Counted from the stretch's first letter, positions 34,022 through 43,176 are shown. The stretch: 64,000 bases of DNA from Solirubrobacter taibaiensis (GCA_027587225.1 JAPDDQ010000026.1:39282-103281); one strand, 5' to 3'. The notes: generated from the sequence alone by a model not told the origin. Program-made: numbers and translations.

Positions 34022-34186
34022 ATGAGCACACCGAACGGCGCGAAGGTCCGCAAGCTGCGACGCATGCTCATCGCGTCCGCGGTGATCGTCGGCCTTGCCA
34101 TTGTCACCAACTTCGCGGTCCGCAGCACACAGGCGTGGGAGCGCGATCTCGACCGATCGCTGCAGAGCGTCCAGCGGTCACGCTGA
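34022..34186 (+). CDS. Small single-pass membrane protein
   Basis: The predicted protein has 54 residues: a basic N terminus (KVRKLRRM), one hydrophobic helix (LIASAVIVGLAIVTNFAV, about residues 16-33) and a charged C-terminal tail ending SVQRSR. Codon third positions are GC-rich like neighbouring genes, and GAGGG stands just before the ATG. Topology by the positive-inside rule would be N-in. It is 58 bp after the antiporter and might accompany it; no family is recognised. Confidence 0.45.
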   Translation: MSTPNGAKVRKLRRMLIASAVIVGLAIVTNFAVRSTQAWERDLDRSLQSVQRSR

Positions 34187-34211
34187 AGTCAGCTCGACCT
34201 TTGCGAAGAAC

Positions 34212-34237
34212 CGCGAGCGGCAGACCGATCGCTCGCG
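34212..34237. terminator. Hairpin between convergent small genes
   Basis: The arms CGCGAGCG (34212-34219) and CGCTCGCG (34230-34237) form a perfect 8-bp stem with a 10-nt loop, between the small membrane protein gene and the convergent SnoaL-like gene. Confidence 0.45.
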
Positions 34238-34258
34238 CTGGGTGAAGCGACGGCGGAG

Positions 34259-34630
34259 TTACTCGACGATCTTCCAGAAGGAGTCCTTGCGGCTGATCTT
34301 GCCGTCAGTGAACTCCAAGAGGTCACACCCGCGGACCTCGATGCGCTCACCGGTGGACTGGGTGCCGCGGATGGTCCACTCGGAGACGCCGCGGTCGTCG
34401 CAGGTCCAGTGGCGGTCGTCGGTGTATCGGATGTCAGGGATCCCGTCGAATCTGGACTGGATCCCTTCCCGTACCTGCTGTCTGCCGGTCAGGCGCCGGC
34501 CCCCAGGATCGGGCCCGCGGGGCATGTCGAGGACGCAGTCGTCGGTGAAGAACGACATGATCGCGTCGAGGTCGTGGGCGTTGAACGCGTCGAGGAACGC
34601 CTGCAGCGTCGCGGCGTTTGGGTTGGCCAT
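34259..34630 (-). CDS. SnoaL-like / nuclear transport factor 2-fold protein
   Basis: The protein has 123 residues, typical for the NTF2-like cone fold: AATLQAFLDAFNAHDLDAIMSFF, DDCVLDMPRG, GREQVR-like GRQQVREGIQSRF, and a C-terminal VRGCDLLEFTDGKISRKDSFWK. Members bind or isomerise small hydrophobic ligands. GAGGAG precedes the ATG by about 10 nt. About 80 bp upstream of its start lies a copy of the TTGTC-N9-GACAA box shared with the xylanase promoters, suggesting common control. Confidence 0.82.
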   Translation of the reverse strand: MANPNAATLQAFLDAFNAHDLDAIMSFFTDDCVLDMPRGPDPGGRRLTGRQQVREGIQSRFDGIPDIRYTDDRHWTCDDRGVSEWTIRGTQSTGERIEVRGCDLLEFTDGKISRKDSFWKIVE

Positions 34631-34707
34631 GGTCTCGTCTCCTCGCTCGGAGAGCCGAGCCTCTCGCACCCACGTGGCGCACGCAACCCACATCGACCGG
34701 TTGACGC

Positions 34708-34730
34708 GATTGTCGGTTTGTAAGACAATT
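34708..34730. promoter_or_regulatory. Shared operator-like box, site 1
   Basis: It contains TTGTC and GACAA arms separated by 9 nt, with an inner TTGTAAGACAA (34718-34728). It matches 19 of 23 positions with site 2 at 36593-36615. It lies upstream of the SnoaL-like gene. The form resembles GntR/FadR-type operators (GT-C-N-G-AC core). Confidence 0.55.
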
Positions 34731-34824
34731 CTCGGCACGCCGTCGTAGCCCCTCCCGCGTCGGCCGTGACAACCCGGCTCGCCGGCCATTCCCTCCTCGG
34801 GTGGCCGGCGAGCAGCCGGTCTTC

Positions 34825-36573
34825 TCAGGGTGCGGTGGTCGACAGCGTGAAGGTGACCGTCGCGCTGTAGGTGCCGGTTCGCAGGGGCTCCGTACGACCG
34901 ATCGCCTGCTTGAGCGCGATCGCGAACGTGTCGTTGCTCGTCGGGCCGCTCCACGCCGTCTTCGCCGGCGTCACGGCGACGGGCTGCGCGAGGCGGAAGG
35001 CGCCGTTGGCGAGCGTCGCCGGGGAGGCGGTGAGCGCCGCGTCGCCGGCGGTCGAGGTGACCGTGGCGGTGGTCGACGCCGTGTACTCCTGCTCGACGCC
35101 AGGCGTGAACGGCCCGAACGTCGCGGGAGCACCCAACGACAACGCCAGGGTCGCGGGCACGGTGCCGCCCGCAGACTGATCGACGACGTTGGCGAGGTCC
35201 GCGGTGGTGACGGTGACGGGAGCTTCCGCGCTCTCGTGGAAGCCGTCGGACACGCGAACCTTCAGCGCGTACGCCGTCAGCTCGTCGAGCAATTCGGGCT
35301 TGGCCACGGTGAGCTCACCCGTGGCGGGCGCGACGGCGTAGATCCCGGCGTCGTTGCCGCCCGTGATCCGCCAGGTGAACGTGCGCAGGTTCGCGCGGTT
35401 GATCTGCGACGCCCAGTCGTCGGCCTGCAGCGTCCCGACCCGGTTGGCGTTCCCGTCGGCGACGGTGAACGCCTGGTCCGCGCGGATCGCCGGGGCGATC
35501 CCGCGCACGTAGTTGTAGAGCCACAGCGCGGCGGGCTTGGGCGTGTCGTTGGAGAGCACGATCGGCGCGTTCTGCGCGTTGCGCCAGTGATTGGGCTGCC
35601 GCCAGCCCCACAAGGTGAATCCCTCTACCCGCGGGTGCTCCCAGAACGTCGGGACCACGTTGCGGTAGTAGGAGAGCTGCATCTCGTCGCCGGGAACGCC
35701 GCCCACCGCGAACCCGTCCAGGTCGAGCTCGGTGATCTGGATCGGGATGCCGGTCGCGGCGAGGCGGTCGAGGTTGGCCTTGTGCACCCGCATGTCCGTG
35801 ACTGGCTCATACGGGTGGCCGGGGATCGAGGGGACGTTCGGGTTGTTGGGAATGAACTCGAACGCGTGCGCCTGGAGGCCGACCACGTCGACCAGGTTCT
35901 CGGCCTTGAGGATGTTGATGATCTTCAGGTACTCGTCGGTCGACGCGGTCTGGCCCGTGATCGCCACGTCGTTGAGCATCAGCTTGGTGTTCGGGAAGTA
36001 CTGCTTCGCGAGCCGGAACGCGGTACGGATCCAGTCGTAGCCGGTCTCGCCCGCGCCGCCCATTGCCTGCACGTAGTTCCCGCTCGAGGCGAAGTTGGTC
36101 CCGGCGTTCTTGGGCACGGAGCCGTCCGGCGGATCCCACGTGGGCTCGTTGACCACCTGCAGCCACTCGATCTTCGGGTAGCGCTCGGCCACGGCCGCGT
36201 ACCACTTCTTGATCTCGGCGAGTTGTTCCTCGGGCGGCAGCGTCGCCATCCATGTCGGCTGCTGGTTGCCCCACAACAGCACGTGGAAGTTGAACTTCAT
36301 GTTGTTGGCGACGGCGTAGTTGTAGGCCGTGTCGAGCTGGCCCCAACGCATCGCCGCCGTGCGGGTGGTGCCCGCGGCGACACCCCACTTGCCGCCGTTC
36401 TCCGGCGTGATCTGGTTGAAGTACTGGTTGAACAGCGGGCGCGTGAACTCGCTGATGCTGCCCAGGAACTTGTCCTTGCTGTACGTCGGGAACTGCGCGT
36501 ACGCGGACGCGGGGGTCAACGCCAGCGTCGCGCCGGCGAGCGTGATCGCCCATCCCTTCCGGGATCGGTGCAT
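34825..36573 (-). CDS. Secreted GH10 endo-1,4-beta-xylanase with cadherin-like and C-terminal sorting-like domains
   Basis: The protein has 582 residues. Signal peptide about 1-26 (ASAYA). GH10 catalytic domain about 28-375 with acid/base Glu143 in WLQVVNEP and nucleophile Glu282 in QITELDLDG, both conserved; FTLWGWRQPNHWR is also typical. A cadherin-like domain follows (FTWRITGGNDAGIYAV, then LKVRVSDGF), then the shared C-terminal domain (last about 118 residues). It should cleave xylan outside the cell. The ATG at 36573 follows GGGAGGAGAGAG. It is a close paralogue of, and divergent from, the gene at 36669, with which it shares a 95-bp promoter region. Confidence 0.93.
   Translation of the reverse strand: MHRSRKGWAITLAGATLALTPASAYAQFPTYSKDKFLGSISEFTRPLFNQYFNQITPENGGKWGVAAGTTRTAAMRWGQLDTAYNYAVANNMKFNFHVLLWGNQQPTWMATLPPEEQLAEIKKWYAAVAERYPKIEWLQVVNEPTWDPPDGSVPKNAGTNFASSGNYVQAMGGAGETGYDWIRTAFRLAKQYFPNTKLMLNDVAITGQTASTDEYLKIINILKAENLVDVVGLQAHAFEFIPNNPNVPSIPGHPYEPVTDMRVHKANLDRLAATGIPIQITELDLDGFAVGGVPGDEMQLSYYRNVVPTFWEHPRVEGFTLWGWRQPNHWRNAQNAPIVLSNDTPKPAALWLYNYVRGIAPAIRADQAFTVADGNANRVGTLQADDWASQINRANLRTFTWRITGGNDAGIYAVAPATGELTVAKPELLDELTAYALKVRVSDGFHESAEAPVTVTTADLANVVDQSAGGTVPATLALSLGAPATFGPFTPGVEQEYTASTTATVTSTAGDAALTASPATLANGAFRLAQPVAVTPAKTAWSGPTSNDTFAIALKQAIGRTEPLRTGTYSATVTFTLSTTAP
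34828..35185 (-). other. Conserved C-terminal domain, copy B (short form)
   Basis: The last about 118 codons of the leftward GH10 enzyme: GGTVPATLALSLGA, FGPFTPGVEQEYTAST, LANGAFRLAQPVAV, ALKQAIGRTEPLRTGTYS and the terminal VTFTLSTTAP. Compared with copies A and E it lacks the DPS-containing insertion. Confidence 0.85.
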
Positions 36574-36668
36574 CGTCTCTCTCCTCCCAACCGATTGTCG
36601 GTTCGTCAGACAAAACGTACCATTTATGAGAGAGTTCGGATGGTCGTCCAACTTTTGGGGGAGAGGGT
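36574..36668. promoter_or_regulatory. Divergent promoter region of the two xylanase genes
   Basis: The 95 bp between the two GH10 starts hold strong ribosome-binding sites at both ends (GGGAGGAGAGAG for the leftward gene, GGGGGAGAGGG for the rightward gene) and the operator-like box of site 2 between them. The centre (ACGTACCATTTATGAGAG) is AT-richer. One regulator could control both genes here. Confidence 0.6.
36593..36615. promoter_or_regulatory. Shared operator-like box, site 2
   Basis: Arms TTGTC and GACAA are separated by 9 nt; the inner part is TCGTCAGACAA (36603-36613). It matches site 1 at 19 of 23 positions and lies centrally between the divergent xylanase genes. The half GTC-N-GACAAAA recurs at 49732-49742 upstream of the second giant gene. 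Confidence 0.6.
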
Positions 36669-38378
36669 ATGTCCAGGTACCGAATCGCGTGTGCGCTGGC
36701 CGTAGGAGCGACGTTGATCGGCGCTGCGCCGGCGGTCGCGCAGAGCGGTCCGAGCTTCCCGGTCTACGGGAAGGACAAATGGCTCGGCAATGTCAACGAA
36801 CTGACCCGGCCGCTGTTCACGCAGTACTTCAACCAGGTCACGCCGGAGAACGCAGGCAAGTGGGGGAGCGCGGCCGGGACGACGCGGACCGCGGCCATGC
36901 GCTGGGGCAACCTCGACACGGCCTACAACTTCGCGCAGGCCAACAGCATGAAGTTCAACTTCCACGTGCTCGTCTGGGGCAACCAGCAGCCGACGTGGAT
37001 GGCCGCGCTGCCCGCCGAGGAGCAACTGGTGGAGATCAAGAAGTGGTTCGCGGCCGTGGCCGAGCGCTACCCGAAGATCGAGTGGCTCCAGGTCGTCAAC
37101 GAGCCGCTGCACGACCCGCCGGACTGCACCCACGCCGCCAACCAGGGCAACAACTGCAACGCGAGCGGCAACTACGCCCGCGCGCTGGGCGGCGCCAACG
37201 GCACGGACGGCACCGGCTGGGACTGGATCCTCAACGCCTTCCGGCTGGCGAAGCAGTACTTCCCCAACACCAAGCTGATGCTCAACGACTACAGCATCAC
37301 CAACTCCAACACCGCGACCACGCAGTACCTGCAGATCATCGACATCCTCAAGCGCGAGAACCTGCTCGACGTGATCGGCGAACAGGGCCACGCGTTCTCG
37401 ACCACAGGCAACATGGCGGTCCACCAAGGCAACCTGGACCGGCTCGCCGCGACCGGCATCCCGCTCCAGATCACCGAGCTCGACATCGACGGTGTGGCGG
37501 CCGGCGGCGTCCCGGGCGACGAGGTCCAGCTGCGCGCCTACCGCCGCATCTTCCCCGTCTTCTGGCAGCACCCGGGCGTCGAGGGGGTCACGGTCTGGGG
37601 CTGGCGGCAGCCCAACCACTGGCGCAACGCGCAGAACGCGCCGATCGTCCTCTCCGACGACACGCCCAAGCCCGCGGCCCTGTGGCTGCATGACTACGTC
37701 CGCGGCATCGCGCCGACGATTCCGGCCGGTCAGCGCCTTCCGCTCGATGACTCCAGCGCGGCGGTCGGGGCGGTCCAGGCCGAGGACTGGGCCTCGAGGA
37801 TCAACCGCCCGAACCTGCGCACGTTCACCTGGCGGATCACCGGCGGCAACGACGCCGGCCTGTTCGCCATCGCGCCGACTACGGGTCAGCTGACCGTGGC
37901 CAAGCCGCAGCTGCTGGACGAGCTGACCACGTACACGCTCAAGGTGCGCGTGTCCGACGGCTTCCACGAGAGCGCTGAGACCGACGTCGCCGTCGTCACC
38001 GGTGACCTGGCCAACGTCGCGGACGGTGCCGCGGGCGGCACCGTCGCCGCGACGCTGTCGCTGACACTCGGCGCCCCGGCGTCGTTCGGCCCGTTCACGC
38101 CCGGCGTCGCGCAGGAGTACACCGCCGCGAGCACCGCCACCGTCACCACGACGGCCGGCGACGCGGCGCTCACCGCGTCCGCGCCCACGCTCGCCAACGG
38201 AAGTTTCCGACTCGCGCAGCCGGTCACGATCACGCCGGAGAAGACGAGCTGGAGCGGCCCGGCGAGCAACGACACGTTCGCGATCGCGTTCAAGCAGGCG
38301 ATCGGCCGCACGGAGGCGCTGCGTACCGGCGCGTACAGCGGGACCGTCACGTTCACGCTGTCCACGACGACGCCATGA
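36669..38378 (+). CDS. Secreted GH10 endo-1,4-beta-xylanase, second copy
   Basis: The protein has 569 residues. Signal peptide about 1-25 (PAVAQ); GH10 domain about 28-370 with acid/base Glu145 (WLQVVNEP) and nucleophile Glu270 (QITELDIDG); cadherin-like domain (RTFTWRITGGNDAGLFAI, LKVRVSDGFHESAE); shared C-terminal domain at the end. It is highly similar along its whole length to the divergent gene at 34825-36573, but has a Cys-containing loop after the acid/base Glu (PDCTHAANQGNNCN) that the other lacks. Its TGA overlaps the ATG of the GH43-like gene (ATGA), so the two are one operon. Confidence 0.93.
   Translation: MSRYRIACALAVGATLIGAAPAVAQSGPSFPVYGKDKWLGNVNELTRPLFTQYFNQVTPENAGKWGSAAGTTRTAAMRWGNLDTAYNFAQANSMKFNFHVLVWGNQQPTWMAALPAEEQLVEIKKWFAAVAERYPKIEWLQVVNEPLHDPPDCTHAANQGNNCNASGNYARALGGANGTDGTGWDWILNAFRLAKQYFPNTKLMLNDYSITNSNTATTQYLQIIDILKRENLLDVIGEQGHAFSTTGNMAVHQGNLDRLAATGIPLQITELDIDGVAAGGVPGDEVQLRAYRRIFPVFWQHPGVEGVTVWGWRQPNHWRNAQNAPIVLSDDTPKPAALWLHDYVRGIAPTIPAGQRLPLDDSSAAVGAVQAEDWASRINRPNLRTFTWRITGGNDAGLFAIAPTTGQLTVAKPQLLDELTTYTLKVRVSDGFHESAETDVAVVTGDLANVADGAAGGTVAATLSLTLGAPASFGPFTPGVAQEYTAASTATVTTTAGDAALTASAPTLANGSFRLAQPVTITPEKTSWSGPASNDTFAIAFKQAIGRTEALRTGAYSGTVTFTLSTTTP
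38018..38375 (+). other. Conserved C-terminal domain, copy C (short form)
   Basis: The last about 118 codons of the rightward GH10 enzyme: GGTVAATLSLTLGA, FGPFTPGVAQEYTAAST, LANGSFRLAQPVTI, AFKQAIGRTEALRTGAYS and terminal VTFTLSTTTP. Confidence 0.85.
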
Positions 38379-41300
38379 TGAAGACGCGACTGACCGCGCT
38401 CGTGCTGGTCGCGAGCGGCTTCGCGGCGGCGCCGGCCGCCGCCCAGGACCTCATCGCGCACTACCCGTTCGACGAGACGAGCGGCACCGTGGTCAACGAC
38501 CGCTCGGGCGGCGAACGCCACGCGGCCGTCGTCAACGGCAACGCCGCGACGGTCTGGAACGCGGGACGCGGACTCACGCTGCCCGGCGGCAACGGTGGCA
38601 CGGCCCCCGCGGTGCGACTGCCGGACGGGCTGCTCTCGGCCCTCGATGAGGTCACGATCACCTACGACGTACGACTCTCCAGCACCACGCAGGGGCCGGT
38701 GTTCGCGTTCGGTCGTACGGCCGACAACGGCGGCTCGCTGACCGCCTCACCGGGCTCGGGAACGACCCCGCACCAGGCGTCGATCGCGGGGCCGGGTGCG
38801 AACCCCGCGGTGCAGACCGCGGCCGCACCCGTGTCGCTGCTGACCAACACGTGGATCCACGTCGCGGTGACGGTCAAAGGTGGGGACGTGAGCGCCCCCG
38901 GACAGCTGCGGCTGTACGAGGACGGCCAGCTCATGACGTCCAACGACGCGTTGACGGTCAAGCCCCGGGACATCACGTCGGCGGTCGGCTTCGTCGGCCG
39001 CTCCAGCACCGCGGCCGGACAGCAATTCCGAGGACGGATCAAGGATCTCCGGATCTACTCGAAGGCGCTGACCACCGAGCAGGTCCGCGCGCTGTCGGAC
39101 GCGGCCGCGCCCGGCAACCTGGCCGAGCTCGCGGGTTCGATCGACCTCGGCGACACGAGCGCGATCACGCGCAATCTCACGCTGCCGGCCGTGCCGGGCC
39201 TGACCTGGAGCACCAGCGATCCGTCCGTCGTCACGGCCCAGGGCGACATCATCCGTCCGGCGGTCGGGCAGGGCGACGCCACGGCCACGCTCAAGGCGAC
39301 GTTCACGCACCGTGGGCTCACCGACTCGCGCTCCTTCCCGATCACGGTCAAGCAGCGCGTGGCCGTCCCGGCGGACCAGCTGCGCGCCGGGCTGCGGCAC
39401 TTCTTCAAGCTCGACGAGACGAGCGGGACCAGCTTGGCCAACTCGGGAACGGCAGGCACGGCCGCAACGCTCGTCAATCCCGCCAAGGCGACGCGCACCG
39501 GGACCGGTGTCACGCTCAACCCCGACGCCTACGCCGACTCGCTCGCGGGCGCGTACGTGAAGCTGCCCGACGACGTCACCGCGGGCATGACCGAGGTGAG
39601 TGTCGACTACGACATCCGGGTCGATCCGGCCAACGTCGGCGACCACCACCTGTGGAGCTTCGGGCGCAAGACGGACTGCGACGCGAACACCGGCTACGCG
39701 GGCTCGATCTTCGGGTCCAACACCGGGCGTCTGCGCACGGGCCTGAGCGCGACGACGCCGACCACCGGCGCCAGCGTGCAGCGGTCCGCGACCTACGGGC
39801 TGCGCGAGGGCGTCTGGAAGCACTTGACCTACACGCAGCAGCGCAACGCCGGCGGCACGAGCTGGACCGGCGTCCTGTACGAGGACGGCGTGGAGATCGG
39901 GCGCACCACCAACCTGACGGTGCCGCCGACCGTGAACGCGGCGGGCACCAACTGCAACTTCCTCGGTCGCTCGCAGGCGCCGGCGCACTATGCGCTGCGC
40001 GGGACCCTGCGCAACTTCCGGATCTATGACCGGGCGTTGTCGGCGGATGAGGCGATCGCGCTGTCGGAGGCGCCGGGGGTCACGGGCGTGCAGGCGGACG
40101 CCGCCGCGATCGACCTGGGCCTCACCTCGGCCATCGTCGACGACATCGCGTTGCCGGCCGTCGGCTCGGTGGCCGGCTCGCGCATCACCTGGGCGAGCTC
40201 GAACCCGGCCGTGGTGACGGCCGCCGGTGTGATCACGCGCCCGGCGCGCGGGCAGGCGCCGGCGACGGCGTCGCTGACCGCTCGGCTCACGAAGGGGCAA
40301 GAGGTGGCCACGCGCGAGATCACCGTGACGGTGCCGGCCGAGTTCGACGACGCGCAGTCCGTCGCGCGCGACCGGGCCGATCTGGACGTGGCCGGGCTCG
40401 ACGACGTCCGCGGCCATCTCACGTTGCCGGACGTGGGGGAGTTCGGCGCCGCGATCCGCTGGACCGCGAGCCCGAACCTGATCACCCCGACCGGCGAGGT
40501 GACGCGGCCCGCGTACGGGCGTCCGGACACGGCCGTCACGTTGACTGCCACCCTGACCAAGGGTGCGGCGACGGAGACCAAGACGTTCGCGGCGCGCGTG
40601 AAGGCGAAGCCGCGGGCGGAGGATCCGGAGCGGTACTTCCTCGGGCACTTCACCGGCGAAGGCACGGCCGACGGCGAGCAGCTGCGCTTCTCGATCTCGA
40701 CCGGCAACAACGCCCTGGACTGGGTCGGCCTCGCCGGCGGTCGCCCCTCGCTCGTCTCACAACTGGGGGACCAGGGGCTGCGTGATCCGTTCATCATCCG
40801 GTCGCCCGACGGCGACACCTTCTACATGATCGCCACGGACCTGAACTGGTTCAACCGCAACCGCGACTACCAGATCAACGACAGCCAGTACATCGAGGTC
40901 TTCGAATCGCACGACCTCGTGCACTGGTCCCCGCAGCGGCACGTGAAGGTCGCGCCGGACAACGCCGGCAACGCGTTCGCGCCCGAGGCCTACTGGGACG
41001 ACTCGATCGGCGCGTACGTGGTCTTCTGGGCGCAGGCGACGTGGCGCGATCCGATCGGCCGCACCAACCCCGGCAACCAGCAGATGTGGTTCGCGACGAC
41101 GCGCGACTTCCGCACGTTCTCGCCACCTGCGGTGTGGCAGGACCCGTACCCGCAGTCCCGGATCGACACCACCGTGATCAAGGTCGGCGACTGGTTCTAC
41201 CGCTTCACCAAGAACGAGGCCGGCAACGCCGGCTCGGACGTGTTCTCGGAGAAGCACACGCGCCTGCGAGACACCAACCTCGCCAACTGGACCCCGGTGG

Positions 41301-42232
41301 CGCCGTCCGTCGGACGCAGCACGTGGGTCGCCAACCAGGGCTACGAGGGGCCGCTGGTGTTCAAGGCCAACCCGGGTGACACGGCCTGCCCCGGGGAGTT
41401 CTACTTCTGGGCGGACCGCTACACCAACGGGGGCGGCTACCAGACCTCGTGCAGCGCCGACATCGAGGCGCCGGTGTGGACACCCAAGACCCCGCGGTTC
41501 ACCAACACCGGCACCGTCCGGCACGGCACAGTCACGCCGCTCACGCTGCGCGAGTGGAACCGCATCCTCGGTCAGCCGAACGCGGACGTCGCCACGACGA
41601 CCGACCTGTCGTTGCCGTCCTCGACCGTGCCGGAGGGCGAGGCGTTCATCGCCACCGCGAAGGTCCGCGCCGCGGATGGCTTCGAGGTCGGCGGCCAGGT
41701 CCGCTTCTCCGCTCCGGGGTGGCAGGAGACCGTCTACCTGGACGGCGGGGTCGCCTCGGCCACCGTGCCCGGCCGAGTCGGCGCGGGTATGCAGGCGGTC
41801 ACCGCCGAGTACGTCGGACACGAGTTCCTGACGGCCTCGGCGGACACCGCCTCGATCATGGTCACGCCGGTGGTGTCGGCGCCCGTCGGCGGCACGGTGC
41901 CGGCGACCTTGGCGCTGACGCTGGGCGCTCCGGTGTCCTTCGGTCCGTTCACCCCAGGGGTGGAGCGGGAGTACACCGCCTCCACGACGGCCACGGTCAA
42001 CTCGACCGCGGGTGACGCGGCGTTGGGTGTGTCGCCGGTGACCTTGGCCAACGGCGCGTTCCGACTCGCGCAGCCGGTCACGATCACGCCCGAGAAGACG
42101 AGCTGGAGCGGCCCCGTGAGCAACGACACGTTCGCGATCGCGTTCAAACAGAGCATCGGGCGCACGGAGCCGTTGCGCACCGGCGCCTACAGCGGGAGCG
42201 TCACCTTCACGCTGTCCACGACCCAGCCCTAA
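38375..42232 (+). CDS. Secreted multidomain GH43-like glycoside hydrolase with two LamG domains
   Basis: The protein has 1285 residues. Signal peptide 1-24 (APAAA); LamG/concanavalin-like domain about 25-245 (LIAHYPFDETSGTVVNDRSG); Ig-like domain about 250-325 (LTWSTSDPSVVTAQGDI); second LamG about 330-565 (RHFFKLDETSGTSLANSG); two more Ig-like domains to about 745; GH43-type five-bladed propeller about 750-1070 with the RDPFII motif (Asp804) and APEAYWD; another Ig-like domain; shared C-terminal domain 1168-1285. GH43 enzymes remove arabinose or xylose from xylans and arabinans. The operon partner is a xylanase. The start codon ATG at 38375 overlaps the xylanase stop; an ATG at 38378 is possible. 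The general acid was not assigned. Confidence 0.87.
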   Translation: MMKTRLTALVLVASGFAAAPAAAQDLIAHYPFDETSGTVVNDRSGGERHAAVVNGNAATVWNAGRGLTLPGGNGGTAPAVRLPDGLLSALDEVTITYDVRLSSTTQGPVFAFGRTADNGGSLTASPGSGTTPHQASIAGPGANPAVQTAAAPVSLLTNTWIHVAVTVKGGDVSAPGQLRLYEDGQLMTSNDALTVKPRDITSAVGFVGRSSTAAGQQFRGRIKDLRIYSKALTTEQVRALSDAAAPGNLAELAGSIDLGDTSAITRNLTLPAVPGLTWSTSDPSVVTAQGDIIRPAVGQGDATATLKATFTHRGLTDSRSFPITVKQRVAVPADQLRAGLRHFFKLDETSGTSLANSGTAGTAATLVNPAKATRTGTGVTLNPDAYADSLAGAYVKLPDDVTAGMTEVSVDYDIRVDPANVGDHHLWSFGRKTDCDANTGYAGSIFGSNTGRLRTGLSATTPTTGASVQRSATYGLREGVWKHLTYTQQRNAGGTSWTGVLYEDGVEIGRTTNLTVPPTVNAAGTNCNFLGRSQAPAHYALRGTLRNFRIYDRALSADEAIALSEAPGVTGVQADAAAIDLGLTSAIVDDIALPAVGSVAGSRITWASSNPAVVTAAGVITRPARGQAPATASLTARLTKGQEVATREITVTVPAEFDDAQSVARDRADLDVAGLDDVRGHLTLPDVGEFGAAIRWTASPNLITPTGEVTRPAYGRPDTAVTLTATLTKGAATETKTFAARVKAKPRAEDPERYFLGHFTGEGTADGEQLRFSISTGNNALDWVGLAGGRPSLVSQLGDQGLRDPFIIRSPDGDTFYMIATDLNWFNRNRDYQINDSQYIEVFESHDLVHWSPQRHVKVAPDNAGNAFAPEAYWDDSIGAYVVFWAQATWRDPIGRTNPGNQQMWFATTRDFRTFSPPAVWQDPYPQSRIDTTVIKVGDWFYRFTKNEAGNAGSDVFSEKHTRLRDTNLANWTPVAPSVGRSTWVANQGYEGPLVFKANPGDTACPGEFYFWADRYTNGGGYQTSCSADIEAPVWTPKTPRFTNTGTVRHGTVTPLTLREWNRILGQPNADVATTTDLSLPSSTVPEGEAFIATAKVRAADGFEVGGQVRFSAPGWQETVYLDGGVASATVPGRVGAGMQAVTAEYVGHEFLTASADTASIMVTPVVSAPVGGTVPATLALTLGAPVSFGPFTPGVEREYTASTTATVNSTAGDAALGVSPVTLANGAFRLAQPVTITPEKTSWSGPVSNDTFAIAFKQSIGRTEPLRTGAYSGSVTFTLSTTQP
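41876..42229 (+). other. Conserved C-terminal domain, copy D (short form)
   Basis: The last about 118 codons of the GH43-like protein: GGTVPATLALTLGA, FGPFTPGVEREYTAST, LANGAFRLAQPVTI, AFKQSIGRTEPLRTGAYS and terminal VTFTLSTTQP. It is nearly identical to copies B and C over long stretches although the enzymatic domains differ. Confidence 0.85.
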
Positions 42233-43176
42233 GGGCGACGCACGGTCCGTGCCAGACCGAACGCCTCGAAGAGGGCGGTATCGGCGAACCAGGTCAGCGC
42301 GGACACGGCGTCCCCTTCGAGCGTCAGGACGAACAGACCGGCGGCAACGGCGTCGCCGGTCCGCGCGTCGGGCGTGTAACAACCGAACGCAGGTTGGGCG
42401 TTGGCCCACGTCGGCACGACGCGCAGCGGCGTGCCGCGCGCCTGCTCGCGGAAGCGCAGGAAGTCCGCGATCGCCTCGCGTCCCTGGTACTCGAGCGGGA
42501 TGGGCGGCATCGTCAGCAGCGCGTCGTCGGTGAGCAGCGAGACCATCCGGTCGACGTCGCCGCTCTCGACGGCTTCGGCAAAGCGCCCCGCGAGTTCCCG
42601 CTCGCGCGTGGAGCGCGGGCCCGGCGAACCGGCGACCGGACGCGCCTCGAGCGTCGCTCGCGCGCGTTGCAGCGCGCTGTTGACCGAGCCCGCGCTGCTG
42701 TCGAGCATCTCCGCCACCTCGGCCGCGTGGAAGCCGAGCACGTCGCGCAGCACGAGCACCGCCCGCTGCCGCGCGGGGAGCCGCTGGATGGCGGCCACGA
42801 ACGCCAGCGTCACCGTCTCGCGCAGCTCGAAGCGGGCCTCGGGCCCGGCCAGCCACGCGTCCGGATACGGCTCCAGCCACAGCGGTTCCCCGTGGCGCGT
42901 CGGCTCCGGGAGCTCGAACGGGAGGCCCGGCACCTCGCGCGGGCGCCGGTCGCGGTCGCGCAGGAAGTTCAGGCAGCGGTTGGTGGCGATCCGGTACAGC
43001 CACGCTCGCAGCGAGTCGCGCTCCTCGTATCGGTCAAGGCCACGCCACGCGGCCAGCAAGGTCTCCTGGACCATGTCCTCGGCGTCCTGGATCGAACCCA
43101 GCAGGCGGTAGCAGTGCAGGTGCAGCTCACCGCGGTGGGGTGCCATCCGGGCACGAAACGCGTCGTCCGCATCCAC
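42229..43176 (-). CDS. ECF-type RNA polymerase sigma factor with SnoaL-like C-terminal domain
   Basis: The protein has 315 residues. Sigma region 2 (YRLLGSIQDAEDMVQETLLAAW, DSLRAWLYRIATNRCLN) and region 4 (LPARQRAVLVLRDVLGFHAAEVAEML, SVNSALQRARATLE) are followed by a C-terminal SnoaL-like domain of about 120 residues (FAEAVESGDVDRMVSLLTDDA, WFADTALFEAFGL). This matches the ECF subgroup (TIGR02960 type) with fused C-terminal regulatory domain and no separate anti-sigma factor. Its stop overlaps the convergent GH43-like stop by 4 bp. It is divergent from the DHFR-like gene, a common target arrangement. Confidence 0.9.
   Translation of the reverse strand: MDADDAFRARMAPHRGELHLHCYRLLGSIQDAEDMVQETLLAAWRGLDRYEERDSLRAWLYRIATNRCLNFLRDRDRRPREVPGLPFELPEPTRHGEPLWLEPYPDAWLAGPEARFELRETVTLAFVAAIQRLPARQRAVLVLRDVLGFHAAEVAEMLDSSAGSVNSALQRARATLEARPVAGSPGPRSTRERELAGRFAEAVESGDVDRMVSLLTDDALLTMPPIPLEYQGREAIADFLRFREQARGTPLRVVPTWANAQPAFGCYTPDARTGDAVAAGLFVLTLEGDAVSALTWFADTALFEAFGLARTVRRP

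Noticed and set aside
34801..36705. 634-codon plus-strand frame opposite the leftward xylanase
   Set aside because: Antisense of a clear GH10 enzyme with both catalytic residues.
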